From assembly GCA_022865885.1 (NCBI GenBank), contig JALHSQ010000095.1, positions 26,953-90,952 on the forward strand: a stretch of 64,000 nucleotides of DNA, given 5' to 3'. Positions within the stretch are counted from its first letter, which is position 1. Every line of letters begins with the position of its first letter. Shown here in pieces: positions 18,385 through 26,685 of the stretch. Made by a program: the position numbers and the translations under genes. Origin of the DNA: Candidatus Bathyarchaeota archaeon (GTDB lineage: Archaea > Thermoproteota > Bathyarchaeia > Bathyarchaeales > Bathycorpusculaceae). The notes below the pieces were generated by a model, which had not been told where the DNA came from, made no database searches, and saw only the letters and a list, made by a program, of their open reading frames with translations.

Positions 18385-18733
18385 GACCACAAATCCAGAA
18401 CTCATAGAACTCATTCGCTTTCTAAGAAAACAAGGCAGAGAGAACAAGGCAGACATATGGCGAGATGTTGCAGAACGCTTGGCCAAACCAAGAAGAATAC
18501 GTGCAGCTGTAAACTTGAGCCGCATTAACAGATACACGGAAGAAAACGAAACAGTAGTCGTCCCCGGAAAAGTGCTGAGCACAGGCGAAATAACCCATCC
18601 GATAACAGTGGCAGCAGTCGCTTTCTCCGAAAAAGCCAAGGCGAAAATAGACGCCGCACGTGGAAAATGCGTGCCCTTCTCTGATCTAGTCAAAAGGAAT
18701 CCAAAAGGGTCAAACATCAAGATAATCGGGTGA
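18371..18733 (+). CDS. rpl18e: 50S ribosomal protein L18e
   Basis: Archaeal/eukaryotic large-subunit protein related to bacterial L15. 120 residues from GTG 18371, overlapping the end of rpoD. Characteristic segments are VNLSRINRYTEENETVVVPG, KVLSTGEITHPITVAAVAFS and the ending NPKGSNIKIIG. Confidence 0.96.
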   Translation: MKKVKTTNPELIELIRFLRKQGRENKADIWRDVAERLAKPRRIRAAVNLSRINRYTEENETVVVPGKVLSTGEITHPITVAAVAFSEKAKAKIDAARGKCVPFSDLVKRNPKGSNIKIIG

Positions 18734-18737
18734 GAAA

Positions 18738-19181
18738 ATGCAGACAACAAACAAACCAGTCACCGTAATGAATGCGGATGGACTCATTCTGGGAAGAATG
18801 GCAACCTACGTAGCCAAACGATTGCTGAATGGTGAGGAAATAGTAATAGTGAATGCTGAAAAAGCCATACTTTCCGGCAAGAAAAGCGGAAAATTGGAGG
18901 ACGCTAAAGAATTCCTCGGAGTTGGAGCCCCACAAAGAGGACCATTCCACTTCAGAAGACCAGATAGAATCGTCAGAAAAAGCGTAAGAGGCATGCTCCC
19001 AATCAAGCAACCGAAGGGCAAGCAAGCATACAAACGACTCAAAGTATACTTGGGAGTACCAAGCGACCTCAAGGATCAAAAAATGGAGACACTAGTCGAT
19101 GCTCAAGCCCGAAAACTAACCTGCCCATATCTGACAATTGGCGAATTCGCCAAGGAGATTGGATGGAACCCGGGTGAATGA
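18738..19181 (+). CDS. rpl13: 50S ribosomal protein L13
   Basis: Large-subunit assembly protein, 147 residues from ATG 18738. Family features: [20 protein letters not shown], the [19 protein letters not shown] segment and [10 protein letters not shown]. Sits between L18e and S9 in the conserved archaeal order. Confidence 0.96.
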   Translation: MQTTNKPVTVMNADGLILGRMATYVAKRLLNGEEIVIVNAEKAILSGKKSGKLEDAKEFLGVGAPQRGPFHFRRPDRIVRKSVRGMLPIKQPKGKQAYKRLKVYLGVPSDLKDQKMETLVDAQARKLTCPYLTIGEFAKEIGWNPGE

Positions 19182-19183
19182 TT

Positions 19184-19594
19184 ATGCCAACAAAGAAGGT
19201 TCTAGTAGTCAGTGGAAAAAGAAAAACGGCCACAGCACGCGCTGTTGCAAGACCTGGGATTGGAAGAATACGCATAAACAAAATCCCATTAGAGATTCTT
19301 GAACCGGAAATCTCGCGTGAAAAAATAAAGGAACCACTCTTGCAGGCTGGGGATGATGTTTGGAAACAACTGGACATAAATGTAACAGTCTCGGGTGGCG
19401 GCTTCATGGGGCAGGCTGAAGCGGCAAGAATGGCTGTCGCAAATGCATTGCTAAAATGGACCAAGAGCGCGCATTTGCGCACAGTTCTCGCTGAGTATGA
19501 CAGAACAATGATCGTTGGAGATTCAAGAAAGAAAGAGCCTAAGAAGTTCGGTGGACCTGGGGCACGAGCAAAGGGACAGAAGAGCTATAGATAG
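19184..19594 (+). CDS. rps9: 30S ribosomal protein S9
   Basis: Head protein whose C-terminal tail contacts P-site tRNA; the tail here ends [14 protein letters not shown]. Begins [20 protein letters not shown]. Two in-frame ATGs exist, at 19178 (overlapping the L13 stop) and 19184. The GGGTGA at 19172-19177 is spaced correctly for 19184, so I take that one. Confidence 0.96.
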   Translation: MPTKKVLVVSGKRKTATARAVARPGIGRIRINKIPLEILEPEISREKIKEPLLQAGDDVWKQLDINVTVSGGGFMGQAEAARMAVANALLKWTKSAHLRTVLAEYDRTMIVGDSRKKEPKKFGGPGARAKGQKSYR

Positions 19595-19608
19595 CGGGGT
19601 TCTGCTGA

Positions 19609-19839
19609 ATGATTATTCCTGTAAGATGCTTCACGTGTGGCAAACTGGTAGGGGATAAGTGGGAGGAGTTCGCAAGAAGAGTCAAGGCTGGAGAGAATGC
19701 AGGCGACGTTTTGGATGACCTAGAAATTAAGCGATATTGTTGCCGTCGCATGTTGCTGTCGCACGTAGAAATAATCGACGAGGTCCTACGTTTCTATGAA
19801 GAAGCCGAGAAACGAAAAGAGGCAAGAGGAAACTACTGA
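19609..19839 (+). CDS. rpoN: RNA polymerase subunit N
   Basis: Small zinc-binding subunit (Rpo10), 76 residues. The zinc site is CFTCGK near the N terminus together with the paired cysteines of RYCCRRML, and the protein starts [11 protein letters not shown] as in all archaeal homologues. The next gene is enolase; subunit K, often found between rpoN and enolase, is not there. Confidence 0.96.
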   Translation: MIIPVRCFTCGKLVGDKWEEFARRVKAGENAGDVLDDLEIKRYCCRRMLLSHVEIIDEVLRFYEEAEKRKEARGNY

Positions 19840-19861
19840 GTCAGATGAAAAGGAGAAAAGC

Positions 19862-21124
19862 ATGTCAACAGTCATCGAGGACCTCATTGCTAGAAGAGTC
19901 TACAATAGTCGTGGAGAAGAAACAGTAGAAGTTGATGTTGTAACAACCTCTGGTTTCGGTCGAGTCTCCGCTCCTGCTGGAAAAAGCCGCGGAAAATCTG
20001 AAGTTGTCTACTACCCACAAAATAGCGTAGAGCAAGCATTAAAGAAAGTGGAGGAAAGCGTAGCTCCAGAAATTGTAGGGTTAAACGCAGACTACCAAGA
20101 AGAGATTGATAGGACACTGCATGAAATTGACGGTTCAAAAGACTTCAAAGTGATCGGAGGAAACACTGCTTTTGCCGTATCATTGGCTAATGCGGAGGCA
20201 GCTGCAAACTCCTATGGTTCTCTTCTTTTTCAGTATTTAGGAGGTCACGTTGCACACGAGCTTCCTTACCCGTTAGGTAACACTATAAGCGGCGGACAAC
20301 ATGGATCCGGAAAAACTCCAGATATACAGGAGTTTCTAGTTCTACCATATGGAGCCGACTCGTTTGTGGAGGCAGCTGCGACTAACGTGCAAGCTCACAG
20401 AAAGATTGGTGAAATACTCAAGAAAAAGGACAAATTATTCACCGGAGGAAAGAGTGACGAAGGAGCTTGGGTAGCAAACGTCGGAGACCTAGAGGCCCTC
20501 GAAATCCTGGCAAATGCATGTGAAGAAGTGAGTGATGAACTGGGATCCGAATGCGGTGCAGGCATTGACGTCGCAGGTTCCTCGTTATGGAATGGCAAGG
20601 GACGAAGTTATGTTTATGAAAGGGAAAGGAAAAAACGAAACCCAGGCGAACAACTCGATTTCATATTAGAGCTTATAAAGAAGTATCACCTTGCTTACGT
20701 TGAAGATGCCTTTCACGAAGAAGATTTCACAGGCTTCGCAGAACTCGCCAAGAAAGCAAAGAACTGCTTGATCTGTGGCGACGACCTGTTCACTACAAAC
20801 ATTGAAAGGCTTAGCCGCGGAATAAAAACCAAAGCAGCCAACGCCATAATAATAAAGGTGAACCAAGTTGGCACCCTTACGGATGCCTCAGAAACCGTTG
20901 AAAAGGCAAGAAAGAACGGTTACACTCCGATAATGGCACATCGTTCCGGCGACACATGTGACTGGCACATAGCCCACTTAGCAGTTGCCTTCAAGTGTCC
21001 AATAATAAAAACAGGAATCGTTGAAGGCGCACGAATAGCGAAAATAAACGAATTGATAAGAATAGAGGAGTTCTTGGGCAATAGGGCCGAAATGGCCGAT
21101 CTCAAGAACAGCGTAGGAGGATAA
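19862..21124 (+). CDS. eno: Enolase (phosphopyruvate hydratase), divergent archaeal type
   Basis: Interconverts 2-phosphoglycerate and phosphoenolpyruvate. 420 residues from ATG 19862, which has AAGGAG eight bases upstream; the longer frame from 19796 overlaps rpoN and is unlikely. Metal ligands are recognisable in IDVAGSSLW, VEDAFHEEDF and CGDDLFTTN, the catalytic glutamate in SDEGAWVAN and the catalytic lysine in IIKVNQVGT. Two signature segments differ from textbook enolases: SGGQHGSGKTPDIQEF where INGGxHAxN is usual, and AHRSGDTCDWHIAH where HRSGETED is usual. Location in the RpoN-S2 operon is normal for archaeal enolase, so this is probably the housekeeping enzyme. Confidence 0.9.
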   Translation: MSTVIEDLIARRVYNSRGEETVEVDVVTTSGFGRVSAPAGKSRGKSEVVYYPQNSVEQALKKVEESVAPEIVGLNADYQEEIDRTLHEIDGSKDFKVIGGNTAFAVSLANAEAAANSYGSLLFQYLGGHVAHELPYPLGNTISGGQHGSGKTPDIQEFLVLPYGADSFVEAAATNVQAHRKIGEILKKKDKLFTGGKSDEGAWVANVGDLEALEILANACEEVSDELGSECGAGIDVAGSSLWNGKGRSYVYERERKKRNPGEQLDFILELIKKYHLAYVEDAFHEEDFTGFAELAKKAKNCLICGDDLFTTNIERLSRGIKTKAANAIIIKVNQVGTLTDASETVEKARKNGYTPIMAHRSGDTCDWHIAHLAVAFKCPIIKTGIVEGARIAKINELIRIEEFLGNRAEMADLKNSVGG

Positions 21125-21128
21125 GAAA

Positions 21129-21869
21129 GTGTCAGAAGACGAAGAGATCAAGAAAGAAGCTGAAAACGAGGAAGAAACAAAAACATTAGACATAGAGGAA
21201 AGTAGGCCTGAAACTACAGGCGAAACGCAGGGACCAGAGGTATCCATCCCTGAAGAAGGACTGTTACTGCCGAGAGATACGTTGCTGTCTGCAGGAATAC
21301 ATATTGGAACCAGAATGAAAACAGGCGACATGGAACAATTCATCTATCGTGTAAGACCAGACGGCCTATTCGTACTGGATGTTAAGAAAACTGACGAACG
21401 CATAAGAGCTACTGCAAAATTCCTTGCACGATTTGAGCCAACAAAGGTCGCAGCAGCTGCAGCGAGACTTTACGCCCAAGAACCAGTCAAGAAATTCTGC
21501 GAAGTAACCAAAGCAACTCCGGTGGCAGGTCGCTTCATCCCAGGTCTCTTGTCAAATCCACTGTATCCCAACCGAATCGAACCAGAAGTGCTTGTAGTAT
21601 CTGATCCGAGAGCCGATGCCCAAGCAGTAAAAGAAGCGGCCGCTGTAGGTATCCCCGTAGTTGCGCTGTGCAGCACGGATAACGAGTTTGCCGGAATAGA
21701 TCTGGTTATCCCAACAAACAACAAGGGCAGACGAGCTTTGGCTGTCATATATTGGCTTCTAGCGAGACAAGTGCTGCGAGAAAGAGGAGAACTCCCAGCT
21801 GACAAAGACCTATCCGCGGCAATCGATGATTTCGAGGCAAAGATCACTAGGGAAGAGGAGGAAATCTAA
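21129..21869 (+). CDS. rps2: 30S ribosomal protein S2
   Basis: Late-assembling small-subunit protein, 246 residues from GTG 21129. The first 45 residues are a highly acidic extension (MSEDEEIKKEAENEEETK and so on) not needed for the fold. The S2 core starts LLSAGIHIGTRMKTGDMEQF, with FVDPRADAQA-like VVSDPRADAQAVKEA and IPTNNKGRRALAVIYWLLAR further on. Confidence 0.95.
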   Translation: MSEDEEIKKEAENEEETKTLDIEESRPETTGETQGPEVSIPEEGLLLPRDTLLSAGIHIGTRMKTGDMEQFIYRVRPDGLFVLDVKKTDERIRATAKFLARFEPTKVAAAAARLYAQEPVKKFCEVTKATPVAGRFIPGLLSNPLYPNRIEPEVLVVSDPRADAQAVKEAAAVGIPVVALCSTDNEFAGIDLVIPTNNKGRRALAVIYWLLARQVLRERGELPADKDLSAAIDDFEAKITREEEEI

Positions 21870-21873
21870 CGTA

Positions 21874-22725
21874 ATGGTGAAGGTTCGGCTACCATGCCAA
21901 GCCGGAGCCTTCTACGAAAGAAACGCAGAATCACTTAAAGAACAAATAGAAGCCTGTTTTCTTCACAGATTCGGACCGGGAAAACTTCCAGAAGTGAACG
22001 ATGCTAGCCTAAGTCGTGTGGTAGGACTAATTTGCCCACATGCAGGTTACATGTTTTCCGGCCCAATAGCATCTCACGCTTATTACAGGCTTGCTGTTGA
22101 TGGGAGACCAGACACCGTCGTCATACTTGGTCCTAATCATACTGGCCAGGGCAGCGCCTTGGCAGCCATGCGAGAAGGTTTTTGGCGGACACCACTAGGT
22201 GACGTTGAAGTTGACACAGAAACAGCTAACCGAATCGTACGAGGCTCAAACATAATTGACATAGACGATTCAGCCCATAACCTTGAACATTCAATTGAAG
22301 TTCAACTTCCATTCCTCCAGTATCTTTATGGTCAGGAATTCAAGATTGTACCAATATGCTTCTTGATGCAAGATTTGACCTCGGCCAGAGATGTCGGTCA
22401 TGTTCTGGGCAAGGTTCTGGCTGGAAGAAACGCAGTTGTAATAGCCTCATCGGATATGACACATTATGAGACACAGGAAGAAGCCTTGAAGAATGACATG
22501 TTAGCTATTGAAGCGGTGCAAGCAATGGATGAAGACAAGTTTTATTCTATCATTGAGGAGCACAACATCAGCGCTTGTGGATATGGCCCCATAGTCACTC
22601 TTATTACAGCTGCCAAACTCATGAGTGGAAAAGAAGCAAAGCTATTATGCTATAAGACTAGTGGAGATATAATTGGCGACCACTCAAGTGTAGTTGGGTA
22701 TGCCGCCGTTTGTTTCACAAAATAG
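21874..22725 (+). CDS. MEMO family protein (AmmeMemoRadiSam protein B)
   Basis: Metal-binding protein related to aromatic-ring dioxygenases and nonheme-iron hydrolases; its archaeal function is unsettled. 283 residues from ATG 21874, after GAGGAGG at 21855-21861. Conserved blocks: CPHAGYMFSGPIASHAY, ILGPNHTGQGS, NLEHSIEVQLPFLQYL, ASSDMTHYE and ACGYGPIVTLI, with His and Asp residues that could bind a metal. It lies between S2 and mevalonate kinase, a position shared by many archaea, which hints at an older operon. Confidence 0.92.
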   Translation: MVKVRLPCQAGAFYERNAESLKEQIEACFLHRFGPGKLPEVNDASLSRVVGLICPHAGYMFSGPIASHAYYRLAVDGRPDTVVILGPNHTGQGSALAAMREGFWRTPLGDVEVDTETANRIVRGSNIIDIDDSAHNLEHSIEVQLPFLQYLYGQEFKIVPICFLMQDLTSARDVGHVLGKVLAGRNAVVIASSDMTHYETQEEALKNDMLAIEAVQAMDEDKFYSIIEEHNISACGYGPIVTLITAAKLMSGKEAKLLCYKTSGDIIGDHSSVVGYAAVCFTK

Positions 22726-22734
22726 TGGTATAGA

Positions 22735-23718
22735 ATGGGTGTCGTTGCCTCAGCGCCCGCGAAAGTAATACTCTTCGGGGAACACTTTGTAGTCTACGGC
22801 GAACCAGCAATAGTCTTGGCCATGGATAGAAGAGTCTACGTAAAAGTGGAAAACCAAGAGGATAACACTCTTCACGTGCGATCAACAAACCTAAACCTTG
22901 CAGCATGCTTTGAGAAAAACAGATTCAGAATTGAACAAGGTGACCCAAAAGAAGCAAGACTGAGATTTGAACCAGTCAGACAGGTCGTGGAAAGAATCAT
23001 CGAAGAACACGGCGCAAGCGTCGGTTTGAATGTTGAGATTAACTCAACTGTTCCTGTGGGTGCTGGCCTCGGGTCTTCTGCTGCTGTGATTGCAGCTACG
23101 ATAGTAGCGGTGAGTACTCTCCTAAACGTGAAATTGCATAAAGAGGATGTTTTCCGTTTGACTTGCGAGGCGGAAAAAGTGGTTCACGGCGCCTCATCAG
23201 GAGTAGACCCAGCGATCGCGACTTTTGGTGGTATCATCTTGTTCCAAATGGACACAGGGTTCAAACCGCTGGATCTTAGAATGGATATACCACTTGTCAT
23301 TGGTGACACTGGCGTTGAAAGATCCACGAAAGCTCAGGTTGAAAAAGTGAAGAGCATTATGGAAAAGTATCCACAAATTGCCCAGCTCATGATGAACACT
23401 GTACGCGAAATCGTTCTGAGAGCCATGGATGCATTGAAAGAAAACGATTTGGAAACTGTCGGATCGTTGATGAACGTGAATCACGCCTTGCTTTACGGAG
23501 TCGGCGTGTCAGACGAATCTTTAGAGTGGCTAATCAATGCAGCCCGCAAAGCTGGAGCTCTTGGCGCAAAATTGACTGGCGCGGGCGGAGGAGGATGCAT
23601 GATAGCCCTATCAAACGAAGAGAAACTTGACAGAATTTCAGAAGCCATTCAGAACGCTGGTGGAAGATCGTTCAAAGCCAGAAAAACAGACGAAGGTGTA
23701 AGAATTGAACAAAACTGA
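22735..23718 (+). CDS. mvk: Mevalonate kinase
   Basis: GHMP kinase making mevalonate-5-phosphate for isoprenoid ether lipids. 327 residues starting MGVVASAPAKVILFGEHFVV. The ATP loop PVGAGLGSSAAV and the C-terminal GAKLTGAGGGGCMIAL are both present. It overlaps the isopentenyl phosphate kinase gene by 14 bases. The presence of IPK next door means the archaeal alternative mevalonate route is used; its middle enzymes are not in the window. Confidence 0.95.
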   Translation: MGVVASAPAKVILFGEHFVVYGEPAIVLAMDRRVYVKVENQEDNTLHVRSTNLNLAACFEKNRFRIEQGDPKEARLRFEPVRQVVERIIEEHGASVGLNVEINSTVPVGAGLGSSAAVIAATIVAVSTLLNVKLHKEDVFRLTCEAEKVVHGASSGVDPAIATFGGIILFQMDTGFKPLDLRMDIPLVIGDTGVERSTKAQVEKVKSIMEKYPQIAQLMMNTVREIVLRAMDALKENDLETVGSLMNVNHALLYGVGVSDESLEWLINAARKAGALGAKLTGAGGGGCMIALSNEEKLDRISEAIQNAGGRSFKARKTDEGVRIEQN

Positions 23719-24505
23719 TGCCACGATCCTGAAAATTGGCGGATCCGTAATAACGGATAAGAACGGCGAATTGACCGCTCAAACACAAGTCATAGATCGT
23801 CTAGCAAACGAAGTTGAAAAGGCAGACACAAGAAACCTGATTATAGTTCATGGCGGCGGAAGCTTTGGACACCCAGCTGCACAAAGAAATGCCATCAAAG
23901 AAGGATTAAGAGACCCGAAACAACTAGTCGGTTTTGCCGAAACCCATCACTTCATGACTGTGCTAAACGGTCTCATGATGGACTCACTGATAATGCATAA
24001 CGTTCCAGCAGTGAGCGTCACACCATCATCCTGCATAACAACAGAGAACGGCCGGATCAAGAGCTTCGAAGACACACCCTTGAAAATGCTACTCGAAACA
24101 GGCTTCCTTCCAGTCTTATATGGAGACGCCGTGATAGATACAAAGCTGGGATTCACCATATTATCAGGCGATCAGCTTGTTTCCACCCTAGCAACAAAAT
24201 TCAATGCTGACCGCATCATCATAGGCGTCGACGTTGACGGATTATACGATGCCGACCCGAAAGCCGAGAAAACTGCAAAACTGTTCACGCATTTGACGAT
24301 AGATGAACTGAAGAAGCTGAAAAGCAAGCTGGGCAAACCGACTGTCTGCGACGTCACAGGTGGTATGTTCGGCAAAATAGAGGAACTTCTACCCGCTCTT
24401 GAAAGAGGAATCACCGCAACAATAGTAAACGCAACAAAACCAAACCACATCTACCGGGCTCTGAAAAGAGACAGCATAGAGGGAACAACTATAGAGAAGA
24501 GATAG
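23705..24505 (+). CDS. ipk: Isopentenyl phosphate kinase
   Basis: Amino-acid-kinase fold enzyme phosphorylating isopentenyl phosphate to IPP. 266 residues from TTG 23705. Motifs: ILKIGGSVITDK, HGGGSFGHPAAQ with the catalytic histidine, LYGDAVID, ILSGDQLVSTLA and GVDVDGLYDADP. Sits between MVK and IPP isomerase, so the cluster encodes entry to and exit from the alternative mevalonate pathway. Confidence 0.95.
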   Translation: MNKTDATILKIGGSVITDKNGELTAQTQVIDRLANEVEKADTRNLIIVHGGGSFGHPAAQRNAIKEGLRDPKQLVGFAETHHFMTVLNGLMMDSLIMHNVPAVSVTPSSCITTENGRIKSFEDTPLKMLLETGFLPVLYGDAVIDTKLGFTILSGDQLVSTLATKFNADRIIIGVDVDGLYDADPKAEKTAKLFTHLTIDELKKLKSKLGKPTVCDVTGGMFGKIEELLPALERGITATIVNATKPNHIYRALKRDSIEGTTIEKR

Positions 24506-24507
24506 AA

Positions 24508-25611
24508 ATGACTATTGAAACAAGGAAAAGAAAAGCCGATCACATTAGAATCAGCCTAAACCATGACGTACAAGCCCGAAAGGCAACGACAGGTCTAGAA
24601 GATGTCTGCTTCATCCACAAAGCATTGCCAGAGATCAACAAGAAACAGGTAGATCTGTCAACTACAGTCTTTGGACACAAGTTTGCCGCGCCATTGATAG
24701 TAGGCGCGATAACGGGCGGAACTCCAGAAGCAATGAAGATCAATGCAACGATAGCTGAAGCCGTTGAAGAAACTGGCTTGGGAATGGGTGTAGGAAGCCA
24801 AAGGGCAGCAATAGACGACAAGAAACTTGAAAAGACTTTTGCCATAGTAAGGAAGAAGGCACCGACTGCTTTCATAATCGCAAACATCGGAGGCGTTCAG
24901 CTTGTCAACGGCTACGGGTTACGAGAAGTAAAAAGAGCAGTGGAAATGATTGAAGCTGACGCCATTGCGATACATCTGAATCCTCTGCAAGAGGCAGTTC
25001 AGCCGGAAGGCCAGACAGATTTCAAAGGTGTACTTGAAAAAATATGCGAGATCGCAAATGAACTTGACAAACCTGTTATTGCCAAAGAGACAGGAGCAGG
25101 TATAGCCGCGGAGGAGGCCAAGAAGCTTGAGGATGCTGGCGTCAAAGGCATAGACATAAGCGGTTCCGGCGGTACAAGTTGGGCAGCAGTTGAATATTAC
25201 CGGGCCAAGGAAAGCAAAAACAGTACACAACTCCGATTAGGCGATGTTTTCTGGGATTGGGGCATTCCGACTGCTGTGAGCATCGTGGAAGTCTCCCAAA
25301 CGGTAAACGCGGCCGTCATTGCTTCTGGTGGAATACGCAACGGCGTGGATGTCGCCAAAGCAATAGCTCTCGGTGCAAGCTTGACGAGTTCCTCGCAACC
25401 AATTCTGCATGCGGCAATCAAGAACGTGAATGAAACGAAAATGGCACTCTCACTCCTGATTGATGAATTGAGAAACGCGATGTTCCTCGTCGGCGCAGAA
25501 TCTGTGAAGAGTCTACGGAAAACTCCGGTGGTCATAACAGGCAAGATAGCAGATTGGCTGAGAACGCGAGGATTCAACGTTGAAAATTATGCGCGAAAAG
25601 GGAGGAACTGA
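24508..25611 (+). CDS. fni: Type 2 isopentenyl-diphosphate isomerase (FMN-dependent)
   Basis: Interconverts IPP and DMAPP using reduced FMN. 367 residues, normal length. Motifs: RKADHIRISL at the N terminus, GAITGGTPEAMKIN, MGVGSQRAAI, LNPLQEAVQPEGQTDF with the substrate-binding QPEGQ, KETGAGI, DISGSGGTSWAAVE and IASGGIRNGVDVAKAIALGA. Two-base gap after IPK. Confidence 0.95.
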   Translation: MTIETRKRKADHIRISLNHDVQARKATTGLEDVCFIHKALPEINKKQVDLSTTVFGHKFAAPLIVGAITGGTPEAMKINATIAEAVEETGLGMGVGSQRAAIDDKKLEKTFAIVRKKAPTAFIIANIGGVQLVNGYGLREVKRAVEMIEADAIAIHLNPLQEAVQPEGQTDFKGVLEKICEIANELDKPVIAKETGAGIAAEEAKKLEDAGVKGIDISGSGGTSWAAVEYYRAKESKNSTQLRLGDVFWDWGIPTAVSIVEVSQTVNAAVIASGGIRNGVDVAKAIALGASLTSSSQPILHAAIKNVNETKMALSLLIDELRNAMFLVGAESVKSLRKTPVVITGKIADWLRTRGFNVENYARKGRN

Positions 25612-25614
25612 ACC

Positions 25615-26685
25615 TTGGACATTGACAAGTTCCTTGAAGAGAAAGCCGCCTTGGTAAATAAGACAATCGAGAAATATATCCCGAGAACTTTCTCAAAAAA
25701 GGAAGCCCTTTTCAGAATCAATCCACCAAACTACGCATACAATCTTGAGGCTTTGAACAAGGCGATTGCAGAACCCATCTGGGAGTTTCTTGACAGAGGA
25801 GGCAAACGTTGGCGGCCAGCCTTGTTCCTATTGATCTGCGAAGCACTAGGCAAGAACCCAGATGATTTTGCTGACTTCGCCATTATCCCAGAAGTAGTTC
25901 ATAACGGAACACTAATGATAGATGACATTGAAGACTCTTCAGAATACCGAAGGGGAAAACCAGCTACTTATAGGATCTACGGCTTGGACATCGCCATAAA
26001 CGTCGGAAACGCAATGTACTATTTGCCGCTCTTGCCGCTCATGGAGAAAAAACAGAAGATTACCCTCAGAAAACGCTGCGAAATCTACGAGATTTACATG
26101 CAAGAGATGATCAACCTGAGCCTCGGCCAGGCCATGGACATAGCATGGCACAGAGGCCTAGCAAACTCGGACCATGTTAAAGAAAAAGACTACATGCAGA
26201 TGTGCGCCTACAAGACGGGAACCTTGGCAAGGATGTCTGCCAAGATCGCCTCCGTTCTTGCAGGCGCCAACCACGAACTCGTGCTTGCACTCGGACGCTT
26301 TGCTGAGAATGTAGGTGTGGCCTTTCAAATGCAAGACGATATGCTTGACCTAACCAGCAAGGAGTTTGAGAAAAAGAAAGGCGGCCGCGGCCAAGACATA
26401 ACGGAAGGAAAGAGAACCCTAATCATTATCCACACGTTGAGAGTCGCTAGCGCCAAAGACAAAAGGAGACTTGTTCAGATTCTCAACATGCACACTTCAG
26501 ATCAAAGAATCAAAGACGAAGCAATCGCAATAATAGAAAAACATGAGTCCATAGACTACGTGAGACGACTCGCGAGGAGAATGATTGAGGAGAGCTGGAA
26601 AGAAGCCGAAAGACTTCTGCCCAATTCAAGTGGAAAAGAAAAGTTAAAAGCCTTCGCAGAATTCTTGATTGAAAGAAACACCTGA
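25615..26685 (+). CDS. Geranylgeranyl/farnesyl diphosphate synthase family prenyltransferase
   Basis: Chain-elongating trans-prenyl diphosphate synthase supplying C15-C20 (or longer) units for ether lipids. 356 residues from TTG 25615, which follows GGGAGG. First aspartate motif is DDIEDSSEYRRG, the second is QMQDDMLDL, and GGKRWRPALFL precedes the first. Product length cannot be fixed from sequence; geranylgeranyl diphosphate is most likely given the genome's lipids. The end overlaps the GluRS gene by 17 bases. Confidence 0.92.
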   Translation: MDIDKFLEEKAALVNKTIEKYIPRTFSKKEALFRINPPNYAYNLEALNKAIAEPIWEFLDRGGKRWRPALFLLICEALGKNPDDFADFAIIPEVVHNGTLMIDDIEDSSEYRRGKPATYRIYGLDIAINVGNAMYYLPLLPLMEKKQKITLRKRCEIYEIYMQEMINLSLGQAMDIAWHRGLANSDHVKEKDYMQMCAYKTGTLARMSAKIASVLAGANHELVLALGRFAENVGVAFQMQDDMLDLTSKEFEKKKGGRGQDITEGKRTLIIIHTLRVASAKDKRRLVQILNMHTSDQRIKDEAIAIIEKHESIDYVRRLARRMIEESWKEAERLLPNSSGKEKLKAFAEFLIERNT

